Origin: JBOGUF01 sp050696075
GTDB lineage: Bacteria; Chloroflexota; Chloroflexia; Thermomicrobiales; UBA6265
Direction: 5' to 3'
Assembly (NCBI GenBank): GCA_050696075.1
Contig: JBOGUF010000015.1
Location: 1-64,000 of the forward strand
DNA: 64,000 nt
Shown: positions 42,221-51,234 of the stretch, in pieces
Numbering within the stretch: position 1 is the stretch's first letter
Layout of the letters: each line of letters opens with the position of its first letter
Made by a program: the position numbers and the translations under genes
The notes under the pieces: model-generated
Told to the model about the DNA's origin: nothing
What the model saw: only the letters and a program-made list of their open reading frames with translations
Database searches by the model: none

Positions 42221-42228
42221 GATCGCCC

Positions 42229-43995
42229 TTACGAGTGTTTGCCGATCAGGAGCGCGCCGCTGAACGGCGGCAGGATCGCGCTGTCCGCATCAAACGTTAC
42301 GGCGTCGGTGGTCACCACCACGGGCTCGTATCCCGGTGGCAGATCGACGTGGCGCTCGCCGGAATTGCGATTCAAGGCCACCATCGCGACGCCGTCCGCG
42401 TCCGCGATTCGCACGACGTACAGCCCGTCTTCGTCCGCGACCAACGTTGTTCGCTGGCCGCGCCAGAGCGAAGGGTGGCGGCGGCGAACGGCGATCAGAT
42501 CCCGGTAATAGCCGAGCAGGTCCTGGTCTTGGTCGTCGCCCCACGGCATCGGCGTGCGCGACTCCTCCGCGCGGCGGGAGCTGTCGGGGTATTCCAGGTC
42601 GTGGCGCTGGCTGAGGCCGACCTCGGTGCCGTAGTAGACGATCGGCGGGTGCGGCAGCGTGAACTGGCAGAGGGCGGCCAGCTTCAGGCAGCGCGTATCC
42701 CCCTCGACGATCCAGAGGAAGCGGTTCATGTCGTGGTTGTCGAGGAACGACGGCAGCGCGAAGTCGTGTGGGAAGTACGCCAGGTGCCGAGACAAGAAAC
42801 GGTCGAAGTCGGGCGCCGCGATCGCGTCGAAAGCGAAGAAGGCGCGCAACTGTTGAAGCAGGAGGAAGTCGAGCGTACCGTCGAGCCGCCCCTGGTACGT
42901 GCGTTGCAGTTCGGCCGTCTCGACAATCTCCCCCACCGTGAACGAATCGGGCTTCTCGTCACGAGTTGCCGCGCGGAAGGCGGACCAAAACGCGTGCGAC
43001 GGCCCGTTGGCGTAATCGAGACGGAAGCCGTCCGCGCCAAGCTTCAGCCAGTGGGTCGCGGCGTCGATCAGGTAATCGCGTGCGCGCGCGTCGTCGGTGT
43101 TGACCTGAGGCATCGAGCGCACGCCGAAGAATGAGCGATAGTCGTCCGGCCAGTCGGCAAAGGTGAACCAGTCACGTTCTGGCGCGTCGGCCTCGGTGCT
43201 CGCCCGGACGAACGCCGGGTGCTGATCGGAGACGTGGCTGGCAACGAAGTCGAGGAGGACGCGCATGCCGCGGGCATGGGCTTCGTGGAACAGTTCGACG
43301 AGGTCGTCGGTCGTGCCCAGGCGCGGCTCGACGGTGAGGTAGTCGGTCGCGTCGTACCCGTGATGGGTCGGCGAGGGAAAGATAGGCGACAACCAGAGGC
43401 AATTCACGCCGAGCGATTCCAGATAGGGCAGCGCCTCGATCACGCCGCGCAGCGTCCCGCCCCAGATCTCCATGAAGTTCTCGGCCTGGTTCCAGTCCCG
43501 CCCCTCGCCCGGTCGAAACCGATCGACGAAGATCTGGTAGATCACCGCGTCGCGCACCCAATCGGGGAGACGCCCCTGATCGACGTGATAGGCGAAGGTC
43601 GCCGCGATGCCTATTCGTGTTCCGGCCCTATCGATGGCGGTGATGCGGTAGTGGACGAGCGTGCCCTCCGGTTGCGCCGGAAGCTCACCGCGCCAGATCC
43701 GCCGGTATCCCCAGAGCAGCGTATCCCAGACGACCTCGGCGGCTGCCAGCGACACGACCGGACTCTCGGACGAAGGATCGCTGCCATCGGTCGTGTAGTG
43801 GACGACGATGGACGCGGCATCGACCTCCGTCCCGACGCTCACCTCGATCCGCACCGGCTGCCCCGGCTCCGGATCGGCCGGCTCGATCCGGTTGCCGTGG
43901 AACAAGTCGCGCCCCTCGGCCCGCAACGCTTCCAACCGCAAGTCGTCGGTCGCCAGCGTGCCGAAGATGAAGTCTTGGGTGACGTTGGTGGTCAT
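42229..43995 (-). CDS. GH13 glycosidase (neopullulanase/cyclomaltodextrinase-like)
   Basis: 588 aa, cytoplasmic. An N-terminal immunoglobulin-like domain (about 1-130) is typical of neopullulanase-type enzymes. The barrel starts VIYQIFVDRF. Catalytic residues are the nucleophile Asp in GFRLDYANGPSH, acid/base Glu in VGEIVETAE and Asp in FLDNHDMNRF. A short C-terminal sandwich ends the protein. The start overlaps the stop of the secreted GH13 enzyme by 4 bp. It degrades maltodextrins after uptake. Confidence 0.92.
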   Translation of the reverse strand: MTTNVTQDFIFGTLATDDLRLEALRAEGRDLFHGNRIEPADPEPGQPVRIEVSVGTEVDAASIVVHYTTDGSDPSSESPVVSLAAAEVVWDTLLWGYRRIWRGELPAQPEGTLVHYRITAIDRAGTRIGIAATFAYHVDQGRLPDWVRDAVIYQIFVDRFRPGEGRDWNQAENFMEIWGGTLRGVIEALPYLESLGVNCLWLSPIFPSPTHHGYDATDYLTVEPRLGTTDDLVELFHEAHARGMRVLLDFVASHVSDQHPAFVRASTEADAPERDWFTFADWPDDYRSFFGVRSMPQVNTDDARARDYLIDAATHWLKLGADGFRLDYANGPSHAFWSAFRAATRDEKPDSFTVGEIVETAELQRTYQGRLDGTLDFLLLQQLRAFFAFDAIAAPDFDRFLSRHLAYFPHDFALPSFLDNHDMNRFLWIVEGDTRCLKLAALCQFTLPHPPIVYYGTEVGLSQRHDLEYPDSSRRAEESRTPMPWGDDQDQDLLGYYRDLIAVRRRHPSLWRGQRTTLVADEDGLYVVRIADADGVAMVALNRNSGERHVDLPPGYEPVVVTTDAVTFDADSAILPPFSGALLIGKHS

Positions 43996-45665
43996 GACGG
44001 CGACGCGGTCAACGCGAAGACGTACCCCGTCGTCGGCGCGAGGGTCGGCAGCGGGAGATACCCGGTCATGGCGCCGCCATCCTCGACCGTTAGCATCTCC
44101 GCGCCGTGATCGCCGAAGAGCGGCACTCCTTGATAGGCGCCGGCCGCGAGACCGCTGGCATCGGCCGACAGCGTCGCGCCGTCTACCGGCTCCTTCCCGA
44201 AATTGATCACCACCAGGATCGCCTCGTCGTCCGTCTGGCGTAGATAGGCGGCGACGGTGCGCTCGCTCGCCTCCAGCGGCGTGAAGTCGCCGTGGCGTAG
44301 CGCGGGGTGGGCCCGGTGCAGGTGAATCAGGCGGCGGTAGTGGTTCAAGAGCGACTCCGGGTCGTCCTCCTGCGCGGCGACGTTGACCTCGGCCGCATTC
44401 GGCTGGAGCGGCTCCCAGGGTGTGCCGGTGGTGAAGCCGCCGGTCGCCTCACCGGTCCACTGCATCGGCGTGCGTAGCCGCTCGTCCGGTTTGGTCCCGG
44501 TCATGCCGATCTCTTCGCCGTAGTAGATGAAGGGGATGCCCGGCAGTGTCAGCAACGCCAGCGCGGCGACCTTCGCTTCGTCGACGTTCTCCAGCAGCGT
44601 CATCGACCGCGTCTGGTCGTGGTTGGTCAGGAAGGGGGCGAAGCGCTGGTCCGGCAGCCCGTCCACGGCCCGCTCGACCGCGGTAACGAACGGCCCGGCC
44701 TGGCCAAAATTCGCCGCCGCGTGCAGCGTCTCGCCGATCTGAAAGAGGAAATAGCTGTCGAGTTGGTCCGGGAAGTAGGGCGTCAGCACGCTCGGCGTCG
44801 CCCCGAAGATCTCGCCCACCGTTAGCGCGTCGGGAGCCACGCTCTCCACGAACGCGCCGTATCCGCGCAACCAATCGTGTGTCTCCGGCGTGTTCTCCTG
44901 GACCGGGCCGTCCTCGATCAGATGCTTGATGGCGTCGAGGCGGAAGCCGTCGACCCCCATCTCGGTCAGCCAGAACTCGGTCGTCTCCTCGGCAAAGGCG
45001 GTGACGTCGGGGTTGCGATAGTTCAGATCCGGCATCCCCTCCCAGAAGATGCCGTAGTAATACTCGTCCGCCACCGGCGACGTATGCCAGACCTCTTGGC
45101 CCCACGGCCCCTTGTAGTCCGGCTTCTCGTCCGACCAGATGTAATAGTCCCGATAGGGCGAGTCGGGATCTCCCAGCGCCTCCTGAAACCATGGGTGATC
45201 CCGCGAGGTGTGGTTGAGCACCAGGTCGAGGATGATCCGGATGCCCCGCCGCTCCGCCTCGGCAACCAGGCGCGCAAAATCCTCGTTCGTGCCGTAGTCC
45301 TCGTCGATGCGTTGGTAGTCGACGACGTCGTAGCCGTGGTAGCTGGTCGATTCGAAGACCGGCATCAACCAGATGCAATCGACGCCAAGGTCGCGGCCAT
45401 CCGTCTCGTCGGTGCCGTCGTTGAGGTAGTCGAGACTCTCGATCAGCCCGTTGATGTCGCCGATGCCGTCCCCGTCGCTGTCATAGAACGACCGGACAAA
45501 GACCTCGTAGCAGACGGCGTCGTGCCACCATTCCCCACCAGCCTCAACCGGCGTGGCGGCCGGCGCAGGCGTGGCCTGGTGGGCGACAGCGATGCCGGGG
45601 CCGGTGAGGAGGATGAGACACGAAAATAGGGTCAGCAGCGGTCGACACGGTACGCGTTGTCGCAT
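43992..45665 (-). CDS. Secreted GH13 alpha-amylase/alpha-glucosidase
   Basis: 557 aa. A signal peptide (about 1-28) is followed by a Q-A-T-P-A-P-A-A-T-P spacer. The barrel begins DAVCYEVFVRSFYDSDGDGIGD, with the Ca-binding Asp cluster, split over residues near 50-70. Catalytic Asp is in GFRLDAIKHLI, Glu in TVGEIFGA, and Asp in LTNHDQTRS. The C-terminal beta domain is complete. It would break down starch or maltodextrin outside the cell, supplying the adjacent ABC importer. Confidence 0.93.
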   Translation of the reverse strand: MRQRVPCRPLLTLFSCLILLTGPGIAVAHQATPAPAATPVEAGGEWWHDAVCYEVFVRSFYDSDGDGIGDINGLIESLDYLNDGTDETDGRDLGVDCIWLMPVFESTSYHGYDVVDYQRIDEDYGTNEDFARLVAEAERRGIRIILDLVLNHTSRDHPWFQEALGDPDSPYRDYYIWSDEKPDYKGPWGQEVWHTSPVADEYYYGIFWEGMPDLNYRNPDVTAFAEETTEFWLTEMGVDGFRLDAIKHLIEDGPVQENTPETHDWLRGYGAFVESVAPDALTVGEIFGATPSVLTPYFPDQLDSYFLFQIGETLHAAANFGQAGPFVTAVERAVDGLPDQRFAPFLTNHDQTRSMTLLENVDEAKVAALALLTLPGIPFIYYGEEIGMTGTKPDERLRTPMQWTGEATGGFTTGTPWEPLQPNAAEVNVAAQEDDPESLLNHYRRLIHLHRAHPALRHGDFTPLEASERTVAAYLRQTDDEAILVVINFGKEPVDGATLSADASGLAAGAYQGVPLFGDHGAEMLTVEDGGAMTGYLPLPTLAPTTGYVFALTASPS

Positions 45666-45708
45666 TGTGGGTCCCCCATTGCGGCGGCGACATTGGCGCC
45701 ACGGCCGT

Positions 45709-45738
45709 GTAGGGGCGGACCCATGGGTCCGCCCCTAC
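45709..45738. repeat. Perfect 30-bp palindrome
   Basis: The arms are 15 nt without a loop (GTAGGGGCGGACCCA and complement). The outer bases resemble the ends of the MITE-like elements (GTAGGGG-GGACCC). It covers the stop codon (45735-45737) of the preceding GH13 gene. Confidence 0.85.
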
Positions 45739-47225
45739 CGCGATCGCTGAAGGTCGGCAACAGACACGGCGTCGATCACCGCCCCGGCACGTGCCGGCAT
45801 CGTCATCCGCACCGCGCCGGCTCGCACCTCGGCGCTTACCCCGGCTTCTGTCGCGAACAGGGTCGCAATCGACGCCGGCTGTCCCAACGATCCAAGCGGA
45901 ATCTCCACCGTCGCCACCGCATCACCCACATTCACCGCGACAATCAGCGTCTCGTCACCGAGGACGCGCGCGAAGGCATAGACGCGCCCCTCGGCGTAGA
46001 GACGGACGTACTCACCGGTGCGGAGCGCCGGGTGCGCCCGCCGGAGCGCGATGACGTTCTTATGGAATGCCAGTAACTCCATGTCCCACCGCTCCGGGTG
46101 GTCCCACGGGAAGGACTTGCGCGCCCAATGGTCCGGCAGGGCGCCGGTCAGGCCGATCTCGTCGCCGTAGTAGATTGAGGGGGCGCCGGGGAAGGTCAGT
46201 AGGAGCAGCGTTGCGAGCTTGACGCTCGCCGTGTCGCCGCCGGCGATGGTGATGAAGCGCGACGTGTCGTGGCTAACGAGCAGGTTGAGCTGGGCAAGGT
46301 TGATCTGCCAATCGTAGAGGCCGAGCGTCCAGTCGATCTTCGCCGCATAGGTGGGCGCGTCGATGCCGGGCCACGGTGCGTAGGAGCGACCGACCACCGT
46401 CTCCTTGACGACCCGATGCCCGGCGGCAAAGGCGATCGCCGCCTCCGCGAAGAGGTAGTTCATCGTGCCGTCGAACTGGTCGCCTTGCAGCCACTCGCGG
46501 GCGTCCCCCCAGATCTCGCCGACCAGATACGCCTCCGGGTTGATCGCCCGGCAGCGTTCGCGGAACTCGGCCCAGAAGCCGGGGGTGGTGATCTCGAACG
46601 GCACGTCGAGCCGCCAGCCGTCGATCCCCTTGCGCGGCCAGTACTCGCCGGCCTGCATCAGGTACTCCCGCACTTGAGGATTGTCGGTGTTGAGCTTCGG
46701 CAGGGCGTGCAGCCCCACCCATGCCTCGTAGCCGGGCGGGCGGCCGTGGTCGTAGGCGTTGGTCGGGACGTCCTTGATCGTGAACCAGTCGATCCAGGGC
46801 GAAGCGCGCCCATTCTCCAGTACGTCGTTGAACTGGAAGAACCCTCGGCTGGCATGGTTGAAGACGCCGTCGAGGACGACCCGCATCCCGCGCCGGTGGC
46901 ACTCGGCCAGCATGGCGTCGAACGCCTCGTCGCCACCGAGCAGCGGATCGACCTTGAAGTAGTCGTGCGTGTGATACCGATGGTTGCTGGCCGACTGGAA
47001 GATCGGGTTGAAGTAGAGCGCCGTCACCCCGAGGTCTTGCAGATAGTCGAGCCGCTCTTGCACCCCAACCAGGTCCCCGCCCTTGTACCCGTGCGGCGTC
47101 GGATCGCTCTCCCACGGCTCGATATTCCCCGGCTTCTCCACCGTTTCGCTCTTGGCAAAGCGATCCGGAAAGATCTGGTAGAAGACGGCGTGCTTGACCC
47201 AATCGGGCGTTGTGATATCCGCCAT
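45735..47225 (-). CDS. GH13 glycosidase (cyclomaltodextrinase-like)
   Basis: 496 aa. It lacks the N-terminal Ig-like domain of its neighbour and starts directly VKHAVFYQIFPDRFAKS. Catalytic nucleophile Asp is in GWRLDVPFEI, Glu in LVGEIWGDA, Asp in LLVSHDTSRF; the last motif has S-H-D instead of N-H-D. ATG 47225 is preceded by AAAGGCG. Upstream lies MITE-like element C. Third enzyme of the maltodextrin operon. Confidence 0.92.
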   Translation of the reverse strand: MADITTPDWVKHAVFYQIFPDRFAKSETVEKPGNIEPWESDPTPHGYKGGDLVGVQERLDYLQDLGVTALYFNPIFQSASNHRYHTHDYFKVDPLLGGDEAFDAMLAECHRRGMRVVLDGVFNHASRGFFQFNDVLENGRASPWIDWFTIKDVPTNAYDHGRPPGYEAWVGLHALPKLNTDNPQVREYLMQAGEYWPRKGIDGWRLDVPFEITTPGFWAEFRERCRAINPEAYLVGEIWGDAREWLQGDQFDGTMNYLFAEAAIAFAAGHRVVKETVVGRSYAPWPGIDAPTYAAKIDWTLGLYDWQINLAQLNLLVSHDTSRFITIAGGDTASVKLATLLLLTFPGAPSIYYGDEIGLTGALPDHWARKSFPWDHPERWDMELLAFHKNVIALRRAHPALRTGEYVRLYAEGRVYAFARVLGDETLIVAVNVGDAVATVEIPLGSLGQPASIATLFATEAGVSAEVRAGAVRMTMPARAGAVIDAVSVADLQRSR

Positions 47226-47236
47226 TACGCCTTTCG

Positions 47237-47421
47237 TCGTAGGGGAGGGACCCGCGCCCTCCCCATCGGCCAACGGCCGATATGCCGCGACAGCGGCCGT
47301 TTGGCCTGCGAACACCAGGGCGGTTGGTTGTGGCGAACCGTCCCAGTCACCACGTCCATTTTCGGTCTGCGACCGAAGCGCGCCCGCGGCGCGCGGGAGG
47401 GCACAGGTCCCTCCCCTACGA
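47237..47421. repeat. MITE-like inverted-repeat element C
   Basis: 185 bp with 27-bp inverted ends (47237-47263, 47395-47421, two mismatches). It is a second copy of the element at 4329-4503 judged by ends and interior. It sits 12 bp upstream of the GH13 start, inside the maltodextrin operon, between malG and the enzymes. Confidence 0.75.
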
Positions 47422-47468
47422 ACGACGTGTTTCGTGCAGCCTGCGCGCCGTTGAACTCCGAACGCCCG

Positions 47469-48371
47469 TTATCCCTTCACTGCCCCCTTAGTCAGCCCTT
47501 CTACCAGCAGGCGTTGGGCGAGGAAGAAGACGACCAGGATCGGCAGCGAGCCGAGGACGGCGGCGGCGCAGAACTGCGTCCAGTTCGTATTGAACTGCGT
47601 GGAAAAGGTGCGGACGCCGACGCCGAGCGGGTAGAGGTTCGGATCGGCGAGCAAGACCGTCGTCACGAGGTAATCGTTATAGACGCCGATGAACCCGAAG
47701 ATGAACTGCGCCACCAGCATCGGCTGCACCAACGGGAAGACGATGGTCCAAAACGCGCGCCAATGGCTGGCTCCGTCCAGCGATGCCGCCTCGTCGAGGT
47801 CGCGCGGGACGGTATCCATAAAGTTCTTCATCAGCCAGACCGCGAGCGCGCTGCCGCCGAAGCCGAAGAGCAGGACCATGACGGCGCGGGTATTGAGCAG
47901 GTTCACCGCTTGGAACATCCTCAAATAGGCGATCAGCGCCAGGTTGGCCGGCAGCATCTGGGCGACAAGCAACGTGAGGATGCCGTAGCGCCGGCCCTTG
48001 AAGCGCATGCGGGAAAAGGCGTAGCCCGCGAACGTGGCGAAGGTGACCGCGATGATGCCCGCGGCGACGCCGTAGATGAGGCTGTTCATCACCCAGCGGG
48101 GGAAGGTGCCGCGCAGGAGTTGCTCGTAGTTGTCGAGAGTGAGCGTCTCCGGGATCAGCGTCGGGCTGTAGAGACTCGGACCGCCGCCCTTCAGCGAGTA
48201 GAGGACGACGTAGATCGTCGGGAAGAGGGAGGCCGTGCAGATGACAATAAGGATGAGGCGGATGATCCAGACCTCCATCGTCTGACGCGTTTTGGCCGAG
48301 GCGAAGGTCGACGTCGGGCGGACGACCGGGCGTGCCGCTGGCGTCGCCAGCGCCCCTTGTTCGGTGGCCAT
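47469..48371 (-). CDS. Carbohydrate ABC transporter permease (MalG type)
   Basis: 300 aa, six membrane helices. The inner-membrane coupling motif region reads MKNFMDTVPRDLDEAASLDGASHWRAFW in part (EAA-motif variant EAASLDGAS), about 190-215. The C-terminus is LLVEGLTKGAVKG, typical of MalG-like subunits. It overlaps the MalF-like gene by one base (TGATG). Confidence 0.92.
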   Translation of the reverse strand: MATEQGALATPAARPVVRPTSTFASAKTRQTMEVWIIRLILIVICTASLFPTIYVVLYSLKGGGPSLYSPTLIPETLTLDNYEQLLRGTFPRWVMNSLIYGVAAGIIAVTFATFAGYAFSRMRFKGRRYGILTLLVAQMLPANLALIAYLRMFQAVNLLNTRAVMVLLFGFGGSALAVWLMKNFMDTVPRDLDEAASLDGASHWRAFWTIVFPLVQPMLVAQFIFGFIGVYNDYLVTTVLLADPNLYPLGVGVRTFSTQFNTNWTQFCAAAVLGSLPILVVFFLAQRLLVEGLTKGAVKG

Positions 48372-49339
48372 CAGTCCGCCTCCTTAAAGGATCGGGTCAC
48401 CGTCGAGCTGGCGATCGTCATCGCCGCGATGAAGAAGAAGACGATCACGCTGTAGGCCGCGGCCAGGGCATAACTCCCCTCCGTGAAGAGCAGCCGGTAA
48501 GCGAAGCTGGCCAGCGTGTCGGTCGCGCCGCTGGCGTTGCCGGGTTCGGTACGGGGCAACCCATTCGTCAGCAGGACGATGATGCCCGCGTTATTGAACT
48601 GGAACGCGGCCTGGGTGATCAGCAGCGGCGTGATCGCGGCCAGCATGAAAGGGAAGGTGATGTCTCTCAGCCGCGCCAGGCTGCCGGCCCCGTCGAGGTC
48701 CGCGACTTCGTAGAGGTCGCGCGGGATCGCCTGCAAGGCGGCGAGGCAGACCGTCATGAAGAAAGGATAGGTAAACCAGAGGTTGGCGAGCAAAAGCGCG
48801 ACCCGCGCGGCGGTGACGTCCGCGTTGTTCCCTAACCAGACCGGTCCGGCGATGCCGATGTCGGACAGGATCCGGTTGATCGGCCCGTCGCTGTTGAAGA
48901 TGCCGGACCAGACCTGGATCAACAAGATGAAGGGAAGCGCCCAGGGGATGATCAGGATCGTGCGATAGATGTTGCGCTCGCGCAGCCCTGAATGGTTGAG
49001 CAGCAACGCGAGGACGACCCCGGCGCCGACGTTCAAGAACGTGGTCAGGATCATGAAGGTTATGGTCCAGCCGAGCACCGGGAAAAACTCGCTGCCGGAT
49101 TCGAAGATGCGCCGGTACTGGGCCAGCCCCACCCAGTCCCAATCCTGGAAGTTGCGCAACCGGTTCCAATTCGTGAACGAAAAGTAGAGCGTGTAGAAGA
49201 ACGGGACGATCGTGAAGATGATCGCCGAGACGACGACTGGCAGCAGGTAGAGATACGCGGCGTTCTGGGAGCGCCGGGGTCGCGACGGCGGGACCGCCAC
49301 CCCCGGCTCGCCTCCCGGCGTCGCAACGTTCACCGCCAT
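48371..49339 (-). CDS. Carbohydrate ABC transporter permease (MalF type)
   Basis: 322 aa, six membrane helices after a short cytoplasmic N-terminus. The EAA loop is LQAIPRDLYEVADLDGAGSL. Family features YFSFTNWNRL and IIPWALPFILLIQVWSGIFN are present. GGAAGGG, eight bases upstream of ATG 49339, sets the start. It is in an operon with malE-like and malG-like genes; no ATPase gene is adjacent. Confidence 0.92.
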   Translation of the reverse strand: MAVNVATPGGEPGVAVPPSRPRRSQNAAYLYLLPVVVSAIIFTIVPFFYTLYFSFTNWNRLRNFQDWDWVGLAQYRRIFESGSEFFPVLGWTITFMILTTFLNVGAGVVLALLLNHSGLRERNIYRTILIIPWALPFILLIQVWSGIFNSDGPINRILSDIGIAGPVWLGNNADVTAARVALLLANLWFTYPFFMTVCLAALQAIPRDLYEVADLDGAGSLARLRDITFPFMLAAITPLLITQAAFQFNNAGIIVLLTNGLPRTEPGNASGATDTLASFAYRLLFTEGSYALAAAYSVIVFFFIAAMTIASSTVTRSFKEAD

Positions 49340-49354
49340 GCCGCGCACCCTTCC

Positions 49355-49418
49355 GAGGCGGAAGGCGGAAGGCGTTCTAAGAGCGGCCGTTACCGCCTTC
49401 CGCCCTCCGCCTTCCGCC
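49355..49418. repeat. Inverted pair of 7-mer tandem repeats between malE- and malF-like genes
   Basis: GGCGGAA units (49355-49374) face CTTCCGC units (49397-49418) across a 20-bp core. A strong hairpin in the mRNA is expected. Such a structure between malE and malF could stabilise the malE message and lower distal expression. Confidence 0.7.
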
Positions 49419-49426
49419 GTAGCCTG

Positions 49427-50800
49427 CTAGAGCCGGCTCTCCTCGATCTTCTCCGCGATCTGTTCGGCGGCGCCGTCGAGGAAGCGCTGCACGTCCTCGT
49501 CCGAGGCGTTCGGGGGGATGATCGCGTCGATCGCGTCGCCCCACGGCGTCCAGACTTGGCTCATCTCGGGGATGTTCGGCATCGGCACGCCGTCGGCGGC
49601 CTGCTCGGTCCAGACGGCCATGTTGGCATTGGCCTGGACTTCCTCGCTCCCGAGCGCGCTCTGGCGCACCGGGGCCTTGACAAAGCCCTTGAATTGCTCG
49701 ACGACGCTGTTCGTGCCGGTGGCGAAGCTGATGAAGTCGAGCGCGGCCTCCAGATTCTGGCTATGGGAACTGGCGGCCCAGCACTGGACACCGAGGAAGG
49801 GGCGCATCGGATCGCCGCCGGGGAGGGTCGGCAGCTTGGCGACACCGTAGTTGATCTCGGCCGCCGTCAGCGGGGCCTCCCGCCACGGACCATTGATCGT
49901 CATGGCAATCTGGCTTGCTTCCATCATGCCCTCTTGCTGGACGTGCATGTTGGTCCGGTCGACGGCGACCGGCGGCAGCGGCGGCTGCTGCATATGGAAC
50001 ATGTCGCGCAGGAACTTCGCCGCTGTGACCCCGCCCTCGTTGTTGAGGCCGATGTCGTCGATGTCGAACTCCCCCTCCGCGTACTGGAAGATGTACGAGC
50101 CGAAGCCGTGGTAGAAGGCGCCCTCGTGGTACTGCTCCAGCAACGGGAAGCCGAAGCCGTAGACGTCGCCCGCCGTCAACTCGGTGGCCATCGTGACCAA
50201 CTCTTCCCAGGTCGCCGGCGGGGTCGGGACCATATCGATGTTGTAAATCAGGCCCACCGACTCGACGAAGAGCGGCAGGGCCGCGAGCGTGCCCTCGACC
50301 GTCGCCGCCTCGAAGGCAACCGGGATGAAGTCGTCCCGGCCCTCGATCAACTCCTCGGGGATTTCGGCGGCGATCCCCTGGATGGCGAATTCGCCGATCC
50401 AGTCGTGGGCGATCGGGCCGTAGACGTCCGGTCCTTCGCCCGCCGGGGCCAGCGTGCCCATCTTCTGCTTGAAGTCGGCGTCGGGGACGGTGACCATCTC
50501 GATCGGCGTGCCGGTCGCCTCGGTGTAGGCGTTGGCCATATTGGTGAGGTTTTGCCATTCGGTGTTGTTCGGGGCATCGGGGGTCGAGCGGGTCCAGAGG
50601 ATTAGCCTGTCGACCTGCTCGGCCTTCGGCGTGTTGCCGAAGCCGTCCTCCTGCGCGGAGACGAGCGACGGCCGGTTGAGCGCGGTCAGCACCGGTACGC
50701 TCGCGCCGAGCGCGGCGGCGCGCACCACGAGCTGCCGCCGGCTAATCCGGCCGCGCAGAAAATCGTCGACGAGCTTCGCGGAACGGGGATCGAGCTTCAT
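49427..50800 (-). CDS. Maltodextrin-type ABC transporter substrate-binding protein (MalE-like)
   Basis: 457 aa. The N-terminus has RGRISRRQLVVRAAALG, a twin-arginine-like signal, and no lipobox Cys is seen. The mature part is a group 1 extracellular solute-binding protein: ANAYTEATGTPIEMVTV, GPDVYGPIAHDWIGEFA, VGLIYNIDMVPTPPATWEEL, and AMTINGPWREAPL. The start is fixed by AGGAGGT six bases upstream. First gene of the malE-malF-malG-GH13 operon. Confidence 0.93.
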   Translation of the reverse strand: MKLDPRSAKLVDDFLRGRISRRQLVVRAAALGASVPVLTALNRPSLVSAQEDGFGNTPKAEQVDRLILWTRSTPDAPNNTEWQNLTNMANAYTEATGTPIEMVTVPDADFKQKMGTLAPAGEGPDVYGPIAHDWIGEFAIQGIAAEIPEELIEGRDDFIPVAFEAATVEGTLAALPLFVESVGLIYNIDMVPTPPATWEELVTMATELTAGDVYGFGFPLLEQYHEGAFYHGFGSYIFQYAEGEFDIDDIGLNNEGGVTAAKFLRDMFHMQQPPLPPVAVDRTNMHVQQEGMMEASQIAMTINGPWREAPLTAAEINYGVAKLPTLPGGDPMRPFLGVQCWAASSHSQNLEAALDFISFATGTNSVVEQFKGFVKAPVRQSALGSEEVQANANMAVWTEQAADGVPMPNIPEMSQVWTPWGDAIDAIIPPNASDEDVQRFLDGAAEQIAEKIEESRL

Positions 50801-51164
50801 TGCGATACCTCCTGAACGGGCGCGCATCGGTGCGCCCCGAATTTCGTTGTAGCACGCCGGCGGCGATCCGCTCGGAATGGTTCGCCACCCTTCGACCGGC
50901 GCACCACGCGCCGGTCTCCTCGGTCTGGGCTGCTCCCAGGATGTGCGTACGCATGTTGTAGCGCATTTTGGCAGGGGATGAAAGTAGCGCGAGTTGCAAA
51001 GCATGACGAGCACTCCCTCGTCATTCCGACCGGACCCGTCGTCATTCCGATCGTAGAGAGGAATCTCACCGAGGCGACACGAACGGAGAGATTCCTCGCC
51101 GCGGCTCGGCATCACAGAAGCGTCCAGCCCCCTTCAGGGGGGTTCGTTCGGTCAGCCCGCGGTC
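50801..51164. other. Region upstream of the maltodextrin operon
   Basis: No gene. It contains the palindrome TGCGTACGCA at 50944-50953, a candidate sugar-regulator operator 144 bp before malE. A degenerate intergenic repeat (about 51017-51115) has inverted GAGGAATCTC/GAGATTCCTC (51059-51068, 51090-51099) and GTCATTCCGA units. The repeat is of the kind scattered between genes elsewhere. Confidence 0.5.
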
Positions 51165-51216
51165 TTGAGCCGCGGTCATTACCGTGCTATTATGGTGAAG
51201 CTAGACAATCTAGACA
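51165..51216 (+). promoter_or_regulatory. Promoter and operator of the third PIN module
   Basis: TTGAGC (51165-51170), a 17-bp spacer, then TATTAT (51188-51193) with an extended-TG. Just downstream are two CTAGACA copies (51201-51207, 51210-51216) that also form TAGA-N3-TCTA. They lie between the start point and the antitoxin gene, as expected for antitoxin self-repression. Confidence 0.65.
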
Positions 51217-51234
51217 CATTCATGGAGCGATGTG

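Noticed and set aside
46269..48455. 728-residue open frame on the plus strand
   Set aside because: Antisense to the GH13 and permease genes, which have clear catalytic and membrane motifs; no domain or binding site of its own.
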